Positions 17,237 through 26,529 are shown, counted from the stretch's first letter. The stretch: DNA of 64,000 nucleotides from Micromonospora inositola (GCF_900090285.1 NZ_LT607754.1:6412001-6476000); one strand, 5' to 3'. The notes: a model not told the origin generated them from the letters alone. Numbers and translations are program-made.

Positions 17237-17643
17237 GACGCTGAATCGGCTCCGGCCCGGGAGAACGGAAACCCCAGGTAGAGGCGGGTGCGGTTGGGCT
17301 CCAACATGCGCCTGGATGCAGTTCCAAGCCGTTCAGTACGCCCACCTGCTCCCAACCGGGCTCTCCCAGTCCGGGGCCCGCACCTGGCCGCCATCGGTCA
17401 TCCGCGGCTGCACTGATCCCGCAGGTTGTTCGCCATCCTGATCATGTGCCGCCGGGCGCAGCCGCATCCGTTGTGGCCAAGCCCGGCCTCGGTCAGCGCA
17501 CCCCCGCCGCTCCCGGCCCGCTCCGACAGCCCACCGCTCGGCGGTAGAAGCCTGTGTGCGCGGGCGACACTCCATCCAATCCCACCGACTGATGAACCGC
17601 CCCGCGTTTGGTGGTGGCGCGACCTCTTGTGGACGATCGACCT
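17237..17643. other. Gene-free stretch holding an integration-scar repeat
   Basis: No gene. At 17314-17371 it holds GCAGTTCCAAGCCGTTCAGT followed by CCTGCTCCCAACCGGGCTCT, a member of the repeat family also at 24522-24577 and 31841-31900. The region ends at an IS3-type orfA remnant. Confidence 0.5.
17314..17371. repeat. Integration-arm repeat, copy 1
   Basis: Consensus with the copies at 24522 and 31841: GCAGTTC-N-A-GCCGTTCAG, then a short spacer, then TGCTCCCAA-N3-GCTC. In actinobacterial integrative elements, tandem (T)TGGGAGCA motifs are often found near the ends beside tRNA-derived attachment sites; calling these scars of such elements is inference. Confidence 0.45.
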
Positions 17644-17889
17644 ATGTCACGCCCTTCCCCTTATCCCCGTGAGTTGCGTGAGCGAGCGGTGCGGATGATC
17701 GCTGAGGTGCTGCCGAACTACGAGTCGGAGTACGCAGCGATCGGCGCGGTGGCCCACAAGCTCGGCATTCGCACCGCAAAGACGCTGCGTAAGTGGGTGC
17801 GCCAGGCCCAGGTCGACGCCGCCGCCATCTGGCACAACAGAGCCACCGGCCAACCCGTCACCCGGTCCCTGATCGCCTACGACCACTGA
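17644..17889 (+). pseudogene. IS3-type orfA fused to the tail of an IS982 transposase
   Basis: The 81-codon frame starts as an IS3-family orfA protein (RPSPYPRELRERAVRMIAEV, helix-turn-helix ending RKWVRQAQVDA) and then switches at about 17820 to AIWHNRATGQPVTRSLIAYD, exactly the last residues of the IS982 transposase encoded at 19719-20612. The junction is in frame. This is a deletion scar between two insertion sequences and is not expected to transpose. Confidence 0.75.
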
Positions 17890-18025
17890 CCATGTATGGC
17901 GCTTTCGGCAAGGGTCGCAACGTCCGCTGACGTCCAGCGGGTTCGGCTCAGATCCGATAGCCGTCCACGCTCGTCCGGCTTCAGCCGCCACCGTTGATGT
18001 CAGCCACGGATGTCAAGCCGAGCCC

Positions 18026-18433
18026 TCAGGTCCCCGAGAACGGTCCCGGGTACCCCGGTTGGTTGCCGGCCCAACCGATGCCCCCGGGCGGTTGTTTCCA
18101 CTCGGTGGCGCGCCTCTTCGACAGGCCAGGCCATCGCTTACGCGCGGCCTGCCGACTGGCGCCTACCGCTGCGCCAAGCTCGGGATAGCCGGCACCGTAC
18201 TGCACCGCTTCCTCGGCACTGGCGGACACGAGGTCAGCGAGGAGGAGACGCATCTGCTCACCTGCCGCCATCCGCGCGAGGTGAGTCCGCATCCTCTCCG
18301 CGGAGCTTGGCTCCTGGGCAGCACTGCCCCGGGCATCCACATCGGAGTTGTGCAGCCGCTGCGCCCACTCAGCCGCAACAGCACCCAGTTCCCGCCGAAG
18401 TTCCCGTCGCTCGTCCGACGTCAGTTCCCGCAT
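18026..18433 (-). CDS. Small helix-turn-helix-like protein
   Basis: The 135-aa protein has a charged N-terminus (RELTSDERRELRRELGAVAA) and a central segment, YPELGAAVGASRQAARKRWP, that looks like the recognition helix found in many uncharacterised actinobacterial proteins. The C-terminus is Gly/Pro-rich. The ATG at 18433 was picked because GGGGAG lies six bases upstream. It probably binds DNA as a small regulator; no neighbour indicates its target. It lies between an IS scar and two adjacent IS elements. Confidence 0.6.
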   Translation of the reverse strand: MRELTSDERRELRRELGAVAAEWAQRLHNSDVDARGSAAQEPSSAERMRTHLARMAAGEQMRLLLADLVSASAEEAVQYGAGYPELGAAVGASRQAARKRWPGLSKRRATEWKQPPGGIGWAGNQPGYPGPFSGT

Positions 18434-18808
18434 GATCGGCTCCCCATCAGTGGTCTCCGACTTCAGAGTCCACTCGACAACCAGGGTTGTCAACCGTCGT
18501 GGGCATGTCAGAATCCGGCGTGCGGTGGCAAGGGGCGAGGACGATGTCGCCGCTGCGTCCCGTCCCGCCCTCACCTCAACGGTGGCCTGCGCATTACGAA
18601 TCGGTTCCAGACGCCTGCTCCAGCAGGTGCTCCTGCTGGTCGGCTGGCCGTCTGCATCCGTGATCGTCCGCTCATGCTCGCTGGTTTTGCTGCTCGGCCG
18701 AGGCCCCTCACCAGCTCGCGCTCTTCGTCCCCGTGAGCAGCACCCCAGGCACGCTTTCCAAATCTGCTCGGCCCCGTACGCGCCTGAACGGGCCGGTTCG
18801 CCACCTAG
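18434..18808. other. Gene-free stretch, 375 bp
   Basis: No coding frame with a recognisable signature. It contains GCATTACGAATCGGTTCC (about 18590-18607), which recurs with one change near 61594-61611 in another gene-free stretch beside a tRNA-like fragment. The meaning is unclear. Confidence 0.4.
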
Positions 18809-19694
18809 AGGACGTCTCGTAACTCGGTGAAGGCGTTGCCCGTGACCGGGTCGGGGCTCATCCGACGAGGGCGATGTTGTGGAGGTGGGCGATGGCGGGA
18901 GCGGTGTCGGTCAATGTGCGGGCCGCGCGGCGGTAGTCACGCAGGATCTTCCAGCACTTCATCCTGGCCAGGGCGTGTTCGACCTGGGCGCGGACGGTGC
19001 GGTGCTGGGCGTTCAGGTCTTCCTTCCAGGCCGGTAGCGGGCTGCCGTCGCGGGGCTTGCGGTACGGGATGATCACGTCGGGGTTGCCGCGGTAGCCGCC
19101 GTCGGCCATGACCGGTCTGCCCGCCAGCTTCTGGTCAATCCCGGAGGTGCGGTAGACGATCGTGTCGTTGCGGTTGCCCGGCTGCGGGTCACCGACGGCG
19201 ATCACCAGGCGGGTGCTGGCGTCGATGGCGACCTGCAGATTCGTCGAGTAGCGGTAGTTCTTGCTCGGGGCTGCCAGCCGGTGGTCCCGGGTCGGAATCA
19301 GCGTGCCGTCGACGATGGCGATCTGATCGACCGGACGCCGCCGCACCGGGGCGAGGGCCAGGAGCGGTCCGAGGGTGTCGATGACCCGGTGGGCGGCGGA
19401 GTGCGACACCCCGAACAGCGGCCCGATCTGGCGCATGGTCAGGTTGGTGCGCCAGTACGTGGCCACCAGCAGCACCCGGTCGGGCAGGTCGAGGGCCCAC
19501 TGCCGGCCCGGTCGGCCGTCAGCGATGGCGTCCCCGCCACGCTCGGCGACCAGCCGGACCAGCCGGCGGAACTGGGCGGGCTGCAGACCGGTGAACGGGA
19601 AGATCCACTCCGGCCGGGCTGAGGAGATCACCTGCACCACGACATCATCGGTGATCGTCCTCAGGGGACAGAAGCCGGGTTACGAGACGTCCCT
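18809..19694 (-). mobile_element. IS5-like element with DDE_Tnp_4 transposase (about 886 bp)
   Basis: Imperfect inverted ends GGACGTCTCGTAACTCGG (from 18810) and the complement of CCGGGTTACGAGACGTCC (19676-19693) enclose one transposase gene. TAG at 18806-18808 and 19695-19697 could be a 3-bp target duplication, although the right copy is immediately followed by another IS, which makes the boundary less certain. Confidence 0.7.
18858..19640 (-). CDS. IS5-like (DDE_Tnp_4) transposase
   Basis: A 260-aa protein with a helix-turn-helix (LTMRQIGPLFGVSHSAAHRV) and a DDE superfamily domain: AIVDGTLIPTRDHR (first Asp), MADGGYRGNPDVIIPYRKP (second Asp) and VRAQVEHALARMKCWKILRDY (Glu). It is the only gene of its element and appears intact from an ATG-type start at 19640 to the stop at 18858. 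Confidence 0.85.
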   Translation of the reverse strand: MVQVISSARPEWIFPFTGLQPAQFRRLVRLVAERGGDAIADGRPGRQWALDLPDRVLLVATYWRTNLTMRQIGPLFGVSHSAAHRVIDTLGPLLALAPVRRRPVDQIAIVDGTLIPTRDHRLAAPSKNYRYSTNLQVAIDASTRLVIAVGDPQPGNRNDTIVYRTSGIDQKLAGRPVMADGGYRGNPDVIIPYRKPRDGSPLPAWKEDLNAQHRTVRAQVEHALARMKCWKILRDYRRAARTLTDTAPAIAHLHNIALVG

Positions 19695-19695
19695 T

Positions 19696-20676
19696 AGACG
19701 AGTAAGTCCTAACCCTGGTCAGTGGTCGTAGGCGATCAGGGACCGGGTGACGGGTTGGCCGGTGGCTCTGTTGTGCCAGATGGCGGCGGTCAGGGCCAGG
19801 AGGCGCTGCGCGATGCGGGCGCCGACGCCTTCGATGCTGCGGCCGCCGTGCAGTTCCAGGTCGAGTTGGCCTTTCAACGTGTGGTTGACCGACTCGATGA
19901 GCTGCCGGATCGGTTTGAGCAGGTGTTCGTCGGGGCGTGGGGTGCGGTTGCGGTACGACGGTCGTAGCAGCCGCACCCCGCGTTGGTCCAGCCAGCGGTC
20001 CAGCTCGGCGGAGACGTAGCCCTTGTCCGCGATGATCAGCAGTTGGGGACGGTCGCGGAGCAGGCCCGGGTCGTGTTCGAGCACAGCGGTCAGGACTTGG
20101 CGTTCGTCGAGTTTCGGGTCGGCAAGGGCCCAGGTGATCGGCAGTCCGGCTGGTGTGCAGATCAGGTGCAGACGTAAGCCCCAGAACCAGCGGGAGTGGG
20201 AGGCGCAGTAGCTGTAGCCGGCCCAGCCGGCCAGCTGGGAGCGCTTGACGGTAGGTCGGGAACGGGCGCACCGGACCGGGGTGGAGTCGACCAGCCACAC
20301 GCCGTCGGTCCACAGGTCGGTGTCCGCGGCCACCGCCCGGATCGCCTTCTTGAGCAACGGCAACGCCGCGCGTAGCCGCTTGTTGTAGCCGGACTGGCCC
20401 GGCAGGTAGGGGAATGCCCCGGGCAGGTGGCGGGGCACGAACCGTAGCCAGCGGGCCTCGGACCGCACGCCGAGCAGCACCTGCGCCACGGCCAGGGTCA
20501 ACAGCTCAGCATCGGACAGCTTCGGCGGCCGTCCGACCCGGGCAGGCCGCCCGAGCCAGTCGTCGATCTTCACGTACAGTGCGGTGAGAAGGGTGTTGAT
20601 GTCTGTCGTCACAAACGGATCATCAACACCCTTCGCTGCGTCCGCAGCCCCGTCCCGAGTTAGGACTTACTCGTCT
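19696..20676 (-). mobile_element. IS982-family element (about 981 bp)
   Basis: Inverted ends AGACGAGTAAGTCCTAAC (left) and its complement GTTAGGACTTACTCGTCT (right) flank the transposase gene. The left end abuts the neighbouring IS5-like element, so one of the two was probably inserted next to or into the end of the other. A 22-codon piece of the same transposase survives at about 17820-17889. Confidence 0.8.
19719..20612 (-). CDS. IS982-family transposase
   Basis: The 297-aa product has the family pattern: N-terminal DDWLGRPARVGRPPKLSDAE, a YNKRLRAALPLL block, LVDSTPVRCARSRPT (first catalytic Asp), IIADKGYVSAELDRWL (second Asp) and an ending LELHGGRSIEGVGARIAQRL. Full length for IS982, with no internal frameshift. 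Expressed on the minus strand. Confidence 0.9.
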   Translation of the reverse strand: MTTDINTLLTALYVKIDDWLGRPARVGRPPKLSDAELLTLAVAQVLLGVRSEARWLRFVPRHLPGAFPYLPGQSGYNKRLRAALPLLKKAIRAVAADTDLWTDGVWLVDSTPVRCARSRPTVKRSQLAGWAGYSYCASHSRWFWGLRLHLICTPAGLPITWALADPKLDERQVLTAVLEHDPGLLRDRPQLLIIADKGYVSAELDRWLDQRGVRLLRPSYRNRTPRPDEHLLKPIRQLIESVNHTLKGQLDLELHGGRSIEGVGARIAQRLLALTAAIWHNRATGQPVTRSLIAYDH

Positions 20677-20981
20677 AGAGGATGAGTGGCTTGCGGCCGG
20701 CCTTGTCGAATAGGTCGGGCTCCGGATCAGGCGCGTCAGCCCTCGCCCCCGAGCTGGCACGACTGACGCCGGGCGAGATCGACGAGCCCGCATCCCGCGC
20801 AAGCTCAAGGACCCAGGTCCGGCGGCCTAGATCACGTTCCCCAACCGGCGGTCACGAGACGATGACGAGCCAGAGCCTGGGCCCGAGGAGATCCCCAGCC
20901 CAGGCCTCGACGGGGTGCGCTCAGCCGAGCAGCATGCCCACGACGGCCAGCACCGCTGACGGTAACGCGGGCAGGTCGGGG
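20677..20981. other. Gene-free stretch, 305 bp
   Basis: Between the IS982 element and the stop of the response regulator gene. No recognisable coding or regulatory signal; a transcription terminator for the two-component operon is expected here, but I do not see a strong hairpin with a T tract. Confidence 0.4.
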
Positions 20982-21644
20982 TCAACGGTCGCGGTGCGGT
21001 TGGCCAAGGCCAGCGTCACGGGCGCGGGCGATGGCCTGGGCACGGTCAGCGACGGCGAGTTTGGCAAAGATGTTGGAGACGTGGTTGCGTACGGTCTTGT
21101 CGCTGATGCGCAGCCTGTTCGCGATAGTGGTGTTCGACTGGCCTTGGGCAAGCAGGTCAAGGATTTCGTGTTCCCGATCAGTCAGTTGGGGGAATGCCAG
21201 CGCAACGCCGATGGGCCGTGGCCGGGCGAAGAATTCGATGACACGCTGCGCGACGGCCGGGCCGAACATGGCACCACCGGAGCCGACGAGATGCACGGCG
21301 TGCACGACCTCGGCATGGTTGGTGCCCTTGAGCAGGTAACCCCGGGCGCCGGCACGCATCGCGGCGAAGACCGAATCGTCGTCGTCGAACATGGTGAACA
21401 CCAGCACAGCGATCCTGGGGCTGTCACGGGTGATCTGTTTGGTGGCGGCGACCCCGTCGAGGTCCGGCATCTGAAGGTCCATCAGCACCACGTGGGGTTG
21501 CAGCTCAGCGGCGAGGCGGACGGCCTCGACACCTGTGGCGGCCTCGCCGACCACCTCGATGCCGGATTGCACCGCGAGCAGCGCCTGCAATCCGCTGCGG
21601 AAGACGGGGTGGTCGTCGGCGATGACGACCCGCAGCGAAGTCAT
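20982..21644 (-). CDS. NarL/FixJ-family response regulator
   Basis: A 220-aa protein with a receiver domain (VIADDHPVFRSGL acidic pocket, VVLMDLQMPDLDG with the phospho-acceptor Asp near residue 56, and a terminal Lys in YLLKG) and a LuxR-type helix-turn-helix (LTDREHEILDLLAQGQSNTT, RISDKTVRNHVSNIF). Its ATG overlaps the stop of the upstream kinase gene (ATGA at 21641-21644), so the pair is translationally coupled and almost certainly forms a two-component system. Output genes are not visible; the co-oriented membrane protein at 23741 is a candidate for the sensory module. Confidence 0.93.
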   Translation of the reverse strand: MTSLRVVIADDHPVFRSGLQALLAVQSGIEVVGEAATGVEAVRLAAELQPHVVLMDLQMPDLDGVAATKQITRDSPRIAVLVFTMFDDDDSVFAAMRAGARGYLLKGTNHAEVVHAVHLVGSGGAMFGPAVAQRVIEFFARPRPIGVALAFPQLTDREHEILDLLAQGQSNTTIANRLRISDKTVRNHVSNIFAKLAVADRAQAIARARDAGLGQPHRDR

Positions 21645-23662
21645 GACAGCTCCGGGATGGGAAGGCGGGCGCGGACGTGTGTACCGGCGCCGCTGGCGGT
21701 GATCGACAGGTCGCCGCCGAGTTCAGCGGCGCGTTCGCGCATGGCGTTGAGCCCGACACCGGCTGGCGTCCCGGCGGGCAGCCCTCGACCGTCGTCGATG
21801 ATGTCCAGTTGCAGCGCCCCGTCCAGGTTGAGGCTGATGTGGCAGGCACGGGCGTGCGCGTGATGGGACACGTTGGTCATCGCCTCGGTCGCGATGCGGT
21901 ACGCCGCGACCTCGACTGCGGCCGGAAGTGCGCCGAGCCCGGTCGCTGGCGCCGCGACTGTGATCGCCAGTCCGTTGGCTCTGTCCTCGTTCTCGATCTT
22001 TGCGGCATGCTGCTGCAGCGCCCGGTACAGGCCGTACTCGTCGAGGGCCGGTGGCCGCAGGCCGTAGACGAGGCGCCGGATGTCGCGCACGACGTCCTCG
22101 ACCTGTGTCTGGATGCCAGCGAGCAGCGCGGCGGCGTGGTCCGGGCGGGTCGGGATGGTGGCCTGGGCGGCATGCAGTCCGAGGGTGACGCCGGCCAGTG
22201 CCGGGCCGAGTCCGTCGTGCAGGTCGCGGCGGAGCCGTCGTCGTTCCTCCTCCCGCGCGGTGACCAGGGCAAGGCGCGCCTGTTGCAGGGCGGTGGTGAC
22301 CTGGGTGGCGTGGGCGGCGACACCGGCGTGGCGGGCGAGGTCAGCGAGAAGTCGGCGGTCTGCGGCGCTGAAGTCCGCGCCGGGGCCGCGTCGTGACACG
22401 GTGAGGTGCCCGATGATCTCATCTTGGTAGATCATCGGGAAGCGGGCCGGTTCATCGGTCGGGGTTCCGTGCTCGGCCGCGGTGACGATGGTGTCGGCGA
22501 TCGCGAGCTCGATGCTCGCGTACGGGACCCGCATGGCGTCGGCGACGGTGTCCACGACGCCGTACAGCGTGGCCTGCGGTGCCGGTGCGCGTTCCAGCCG
22601 GCGGCCGAGGCGGGTCAACGCTTCGTAGGGCCGGGCCCGGTCGCCGAAGAACATCCGGTCGATGCCGCGCTGCACGCGCGCGCGCAGCGGCTGGAACAGC
22701 GCGGCGGACGCGACGGTGGCCGCGACCTGGACGCCCAGGCCCTGCCCCCAGCCGACGACGGTTTCGACGACCACGACGATCGCGAGGTAGACGGCGGCGA
22801 TCATGGTGCTGAGCGTGGTGTAGACAAGCACGCGGTTGATGACGATGTCGAGGTCGTAGAGCCGATAGCGCAGCACGGCCACGCCGATCGTGATCGGCAC
22901 CAGCGGCAGCAGCAGCGCGATGACGGCACCGGCAAGGACCGGGAGGACGTCGTGCAGCGCCATCGGGACCAGCAGCGGCGCGACACCGGCGAGGAACCAT
23001 TTGAGCTGCTGGCGTTCGTCAACGGCCGATCGCCGCCACCGCACAACGAGACCTGCGAGCCCTGCGCCCACCGACAGCACGAGACAGATCAGCGCGGCCA
23101 CGCCGAGCGCGGACGCCAGTGGTTGTGCGGCGGCGATCGCGGTCGGGTTGTCGACGTCCGGCAGGCCCTGGATCTTCTCCGCGATGAGCAGGTTGGAGAT
23201 CGTGCCGGTGGCGATGAAACCCCATGCCGCCCACAGCGTCGGGCGCCACCGCTGCGAGATCGCGGTTCCGGTCGGGAACAGCTGCGGCAGCAGCGCGACC
23301 AGGAGGCCCAGCCCGAGGAACGGCAGCACATTGATCGACGACTCGACGAACGTCACCGCCGGCAAGGATGCGGATTCGCCGATCACCGCGCGGTAGGCGT
23401 ACTCCGAGCCGGTGTTGAGCAGTGCGAACGGGATCGATCCCGCACACAGCAGCCAGCCGATGCGGTTGCCGCGCTGATGATGCACGATCACGGCACCGAC
23501 CACGGCGTACGCGACCGGGGCCAGCCCGGGCAGGACGTACACGAACCGATCACCGATGCCGGCCAGCGCGACGGCGGCCATGAACAGCGCAACCGTGACC
23601 ACGACCGACGCGGCAGGCACGATGTTGCGTGCCTGCCGCTTGGATGGTGCTGGTCCTATCAT
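21641..23662 (-). CDS. Membrane histidine kinase (HisKA_3/NarX type) with GAF domain
   Basis: A 673-aa kinase. The first ~290 residues form about eight membrane segments, followed by a linker (ARVQRGIDRMFFGDRARPYE) common in actinobacterial kinases, a GAF-like domain, the DHp helix with EEERRRLRRDLHDGLGPAL (phospho-acceptor His near residue 480) and a HATPase domain with EAMTNVSHHAHA, IIDDGRGLP and GVGLNAMRERAAELGG. The ATG at 23662 follows AAAAGGA; the longer frame upstream has no support. It phosphorylates the coupled response regulator. The stimulus is unknown. Confidence 0.9.
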   Translation of the reverse strand: MIGPAPSKRQARNIVPAASVVVTVALFMAAVALAGIGDRFVYVLPGLAPVAYAVVGAVIVHHQRGNRIGWLLCAGSIPFALLNTGSEYAYRAVIGESASLPAVTFVESSINVLPFLGLGLLVALLPQLFPTGTAISQRWRPTLWAAWGFIATGTISNLLIAEKIQGLPDVDNPTAIAAAQPLASALGVAALICLVLSVGAGLAGLVVRWRRSAVDERQQLKWFLAGVAPLLVPMALHDVLPVLAGAVIALLLPLVPITIGVAVLRYRLYDLDIVINRVLVYTTLSTMIAAVYLAIVVVVETVVGWGQGLGVQVAATVASAALFQPLRARVQRGIDRMFFGDRARPYEALTRLGRRLERAPAPQATLYGVVDTVADAMRVPYASIELAIADTIVTAAEHGTPTDEPARFPMIYQDEIIGHLTVSRRGPGADFSAADRRLLADLARHAGVAAHATQVTTALQQARLALVTAREEERRRLRRDLHDGLGPALAGVTLGLHAAQATIPTRPDHAAALLAGIQTQVEDVVRDIRRLVYGLRPPALDEYGLYRALQQHAAKIENEDRANGLAITVAAPATGLGALPAAVEVAAYRIATEAMTNVSHHAHARACHISLNLDGALQLDIIDDGRGLPAGTPAGVGLNAMRERAAELGGDLSITASGAGTHVRARLPIPELS

Positions 23663-23740
23663 CGAGATCCTTTTCCGGGGACCCGGCGCCTGCGTGGCCG
23701 TGACGCGTGCGAGCACTGTATTCCTGAGATCACGTTCGTC

Positions 23741-24220
23741 CTAGACGAGGACGGTGTTGCCGAGGATCAGCAGCGCCGTGGACAGCACGAGCGCCGCGGC
23801 GCCGACGGCGACCGCCGTCGTGGCCAGCTTCGCCGGGCGGGCGGCCTGCGCCGCGGCACGCCGGGCGTGCACCCCGAGCAGGATCGCGGCGACGGCGATG
23901 ACGATGACGACACCGCTCCAGAACGCGATCGGGATCGCGACCAGCCCGAGCACGCTCAACCCGAGGCCCCAGCCTGAGGCGCGGTTGTCGGACCGGCGAG
24001 CCCACGGCAGCAGCAGGCCGAACACGAGCAACGCGACCACGATGTCGGCGCCCACGACGTAGGGAACGGCCTGCTCCTGCGACGGGCTGGGCGACGGGCC
24101 GCCGTACGAGCCGTAGATCGCGGTCACCGCCGCGCCGAGGACGGCGACGACCGCTGCGGCCACGCCGCGGGCGGCCGTGGTGCGGGGGGACGTAGTGACG
24201 CCGATGTTGGTAGTGGACAT
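23741..24220 (-). CDS. Multi-pass membrane protein upstream of two-component system
   Basis: The 159-aa protein has about four transmembrane helices (GVAAAVVAVLGAAVTAIYG, VVGADIVVALLVFGLLLPWA, LSVLGLVAIPIAFWSGVVIV, ATTAVAVGAAALVLSTALLI) and a Pro/Ser-rich loop. AAGGAGAA lies about seven bases before the ATG at 24220, which decides the start against a much longer in-frame extension. It precedes the kinase gene by 78 bp on the same strand, so it could supply an accessory or sensory function. I do not recognise a named family. Confidence 0.7.
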   Translation of the reverse strand: MSTTNIGVTTSPRTTAARGVAAAVVAVLGAAVTAIYGSYGGPSPSPSQEQAVPYVVGADIVVALLVFGLLLPWARRSDNRASGWGLGLSVLGLVAIPIAFWSGVVIVIAVAAILLGVHARRAAAQAARPAKLATTAVAVGAAALVLSTALLILGNTVLV

Positions 24221-25137
24221 GTCGAGTTCTCCTTCGCCAGATGTTCTCCTGACCAAGGACTCTCGCCGACGCCACGTCCCGCCGTCATGAGCCGCATGTC
24301 CCAGACGAGCGGGAATCCGCCACGCCCGCGGCGCACCTGAGGGTCGTATTGTTCCAGGGCGGATCCGTTGCCCGGCCGCCGCGTGATCAGGTTGACCCCA
24401 CTCCGAGACCGTGCGTCTCAGATGCTCACTGACCTCTTCGGTGTGAAGCAGGACGCTGCACCGACTCTGACCTGCGGAAACGCAAGACCGCAGGTCGGGG
24501 CGTATGCCGTTGGGCGCCGTTGAATGCAGTTCAACGCCGTTCAGTACACCGGACTGCTCCCAACCCGCTCCCCGACCCCGCCGTACATGGACCCACACGG
24601 TCAGCCAGGACGGTCTGCCTAACGCAGGGCCGTCCGCCTGGCACGAGGCGAGCGATCCGACAGTGGGTACGGACGGTGACGAGCGGTCGCGGACGCCGCG
24701 CTTTGTCAGCGGCATGAGAGTAACGCGCTCCCGACGACCCTCGTCCCGCAGTCGACCGCAGTGGCACGCCAATCGCGAAGCCGTAGCCATCACCGCCCGA
24801 AGGCGATGCGGCCTGCGGCCGAGGTGAGGTGATGTGAAAGGTGATGTCGCGAACGCGTACGGCCCGTTGCAGGCCGTTGCGTTCGTCGACGAGACCCGAC
24901 CATTTAGAAGGCGCGGTGGCGAAACCAAGCTAAGTTTGCTTGTTCGCCCCCGGCCTTAGCTCTCCTCCCCCCAGAATGTCTCCGTCGGTGTAGCTCGGAT
25001 TTGTGGTGACGTCGTCCCTCAATCGCGATCATATTCTTCACCCGTGGGCGCACTGAAAATCGGCCCGCGCCGCTAGTGCCGCCAGCGTTGAAGCGCCCGT
25101 TTATACTCGGTAGAAGGAGCGGAGTCAGGAGGCCAGG
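24221..25137. other. Gene-free stretch, 917 bp, with attachment-site-like sequence
   Basis: No gene is visible. At 24430-24447 the sequence TGACCTCTTCGGTGTGAA is the exact complement of an 18-nt segment of the tRNA-Val half at 40076-40093. It is followed by GCAGGACGCTGCACC, a hairpin-forming CTGACCTGCGG...CCGCAGGTCGG, and the TGCTCCCAA repeat (24522-24577). This order looks like the scar of an element that once used a tRNA-Val site. The last ~60 bp contain a possible -10 (TATACT, 25102-25107) and AGGAGG for the next gene. Confidence 0.55.
24430..24577. repeat. tRNA-Val-like core plus integration-arm repeat, copy 2
   Basis: An 18-nt match to tRNA-Val(CAC) (complement) at 24430-24447 and, 75 bp on, GCAGTTCAACGCCGTTCAGT then TGCTCCCAACCCGCTCCCC. 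A degenerate parallel of the whole unit is at about 31741-31900 (CTCCGTGTGAACCAGGACGC then the same arm). Confidence 0.5.
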
Positions 25138-26301
25138 ATGCTGGACCACGTTTTCCTACGGGATGCATTCGATGACTTCGGTACAACGGCCGAAGCTCTT
25201 CTCATTTACCCAAGAGTCACGCTCGTAATCAATGAAACGTCGATCGATACGCTCGGCCGAGTCACCCACCCCGAGAGCTGGATAGAGTTCTTTGAGCAGA
25301 ACGCAGCCACCGTTACCCTGGCTCGGATTGTACAAAGCGGCACGGTATCTTTCTCCGCGTCTGTCTCAGCGCGAGGAAGCGACTCTGGAACACATCTCGT
25401 CATTGATGATGAGGATACGGAGTCCTTCGAACTAGCTTTCAAGCCGTACTGGTACCAGCTGGCCAATGATGACCTACTACCATATCGAGGGCAGCTAGTA
25501 AGGGGCTACAGTCGAAGACTTATTCGCCTCGCGCGTAAGTATCGCGGCTCGCTGGAGCTGTACGACACTCTACTGAGCGACCAAGAGGCGTTGCGCTCGA
25601 CCGTTATCTCTGCGAACGTCTTGATTGGAGCGCAAGTTGGATCAGGGAACCTAGATTTCTCTGACTATCGGGTTCGTGTGACTGAAGAGGGTCTCCGTTA
25701 CCACAGGCTGGAGGAAAGTCCGGGACGACGCTTCGTCGGAGCGGCAAGCGTCGCCGGCGTTGCGGCTGAATTACCCATGTGGGCAGCATCGGCGACGGAG
25801 GCCCGCGTCGGAATGAATGATGCCATGACAATACAAGCCCTAGTCTCGCGCAGCTTATCAAACGCCACATTGAAGAATGGGCGAGAGGCCGACGCGTTCG
25901 TCGAATCGGTCGTTGGAGTCCCCTCCATTTCGCAGCTGTTTAACAATCTGAGCGAGGAGGAGCAATGGCCGACGTTCGTTAAGTTGTTCGAGGATGGTCG
26001 ACGATTTAGGGCTTGGGTCGGATCGTTGAGTCCAGACACTCAACTGCTACAGGAGTATTTGCGCTCCTTAAGCAGTAACCGTATTCTGGAGCGATTGCCC
26101 GCGAAAACTGCGCGTTGGGCGTTCTTCACAGGAAGCGGATTGGCCCTCGACATCCTCGGCGCGGGCGGCCTAGGTACCGCCACAGGGGTGGGACTTTCAA
26201 TCTTCGATGGTTTCTTCCTGGACCGCATCGCCCATGGTTGGCGACCCGGCTCTTACATCGCCGACCTAAAGGAGACCTTGAGTCAGGCGAGAATGGCTTG
26301 A
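25138..26301 (+). CDS. Uncharacterised protein, AT-richer than neighbours
   Basis: A 387-aa protein I do not recognise. The first ~200 residues are mixed alpha/beta with no membrane segment; near residues 320-365 a small hydrophobic Gly-rich stretch (AFFTGSGLALDILGAGGLGT) may be a membrane hairpin or a buried helix pair. AGGAGG sits five bases before the ATG at 25138, and codon choice is clearly less GC-biased than in the flanking genes, a sign of horizontal transfer. It is a single gene between scar DNA and a gene-poor stretch. Possible cargo of a lost integrative element; no function is proposed. Confidence 0.75.
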   Translation: MLDHVFLRDAFDDFGTTAEALLIYPRVTLVINETSIDTLGRVTHPESWIEFFEQNAATVTLARIVQSGTVSFSASVSARGSDSGTHLVIDDEDTESFELAFKPYWYQLANDDLLPYRGQLVRGYSRRLIRLARKYRGSLELYDTLLSDQEALRSTVISANVLIGAQVGSGNLDFSDYRVRVTEEGLRYHRLEESPGRRFVGAASVAGVAAELPMWAASATEARVGMNDAMTIQALVSRSLSNATLKNGREADAFVESVVGVPSISQLFNNLSEEEQWPTFVKLFEDGRRFRAWVGSLSPDTQLLQEYLRSLSSNRILERLPAKTARWAFFTGSGLALDILGAGGLGTATGVGLSIFDGFFLDRIAHGWRPGSYIADLKETLSQARMA

Positions 26302-26529
26302 GGTCGGCTGCCGTCTACCCTCAAACGTCTTCAGGGGCCAGCGAACTCATCTCGGCAAATCCGTGCGTTGAGGGCGACGTGGCCGTGTTTGCGGTGGCCG
26401 ACCAGGTCGCTGGCTGTTCAACTTACCGCTTGTCGGCGTACTCGTTGATGTGGCTGGCTGAATGGAACGGTGATCCGGAACTGTTCCGTTGAGGATCATC
26501 TTAGGTTCATGATCGACGGGGGGGTGGGA

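Noticed and set aside
22406..23977. 523-codon open frame on the plus strand opposite the histidine kinase
   Set aside because: Arg/Asp/His/Gln-rich low-information sequence that exists only because the high-GC kinase gene leaves the opposite strand open; no domain or ribosome binding site.
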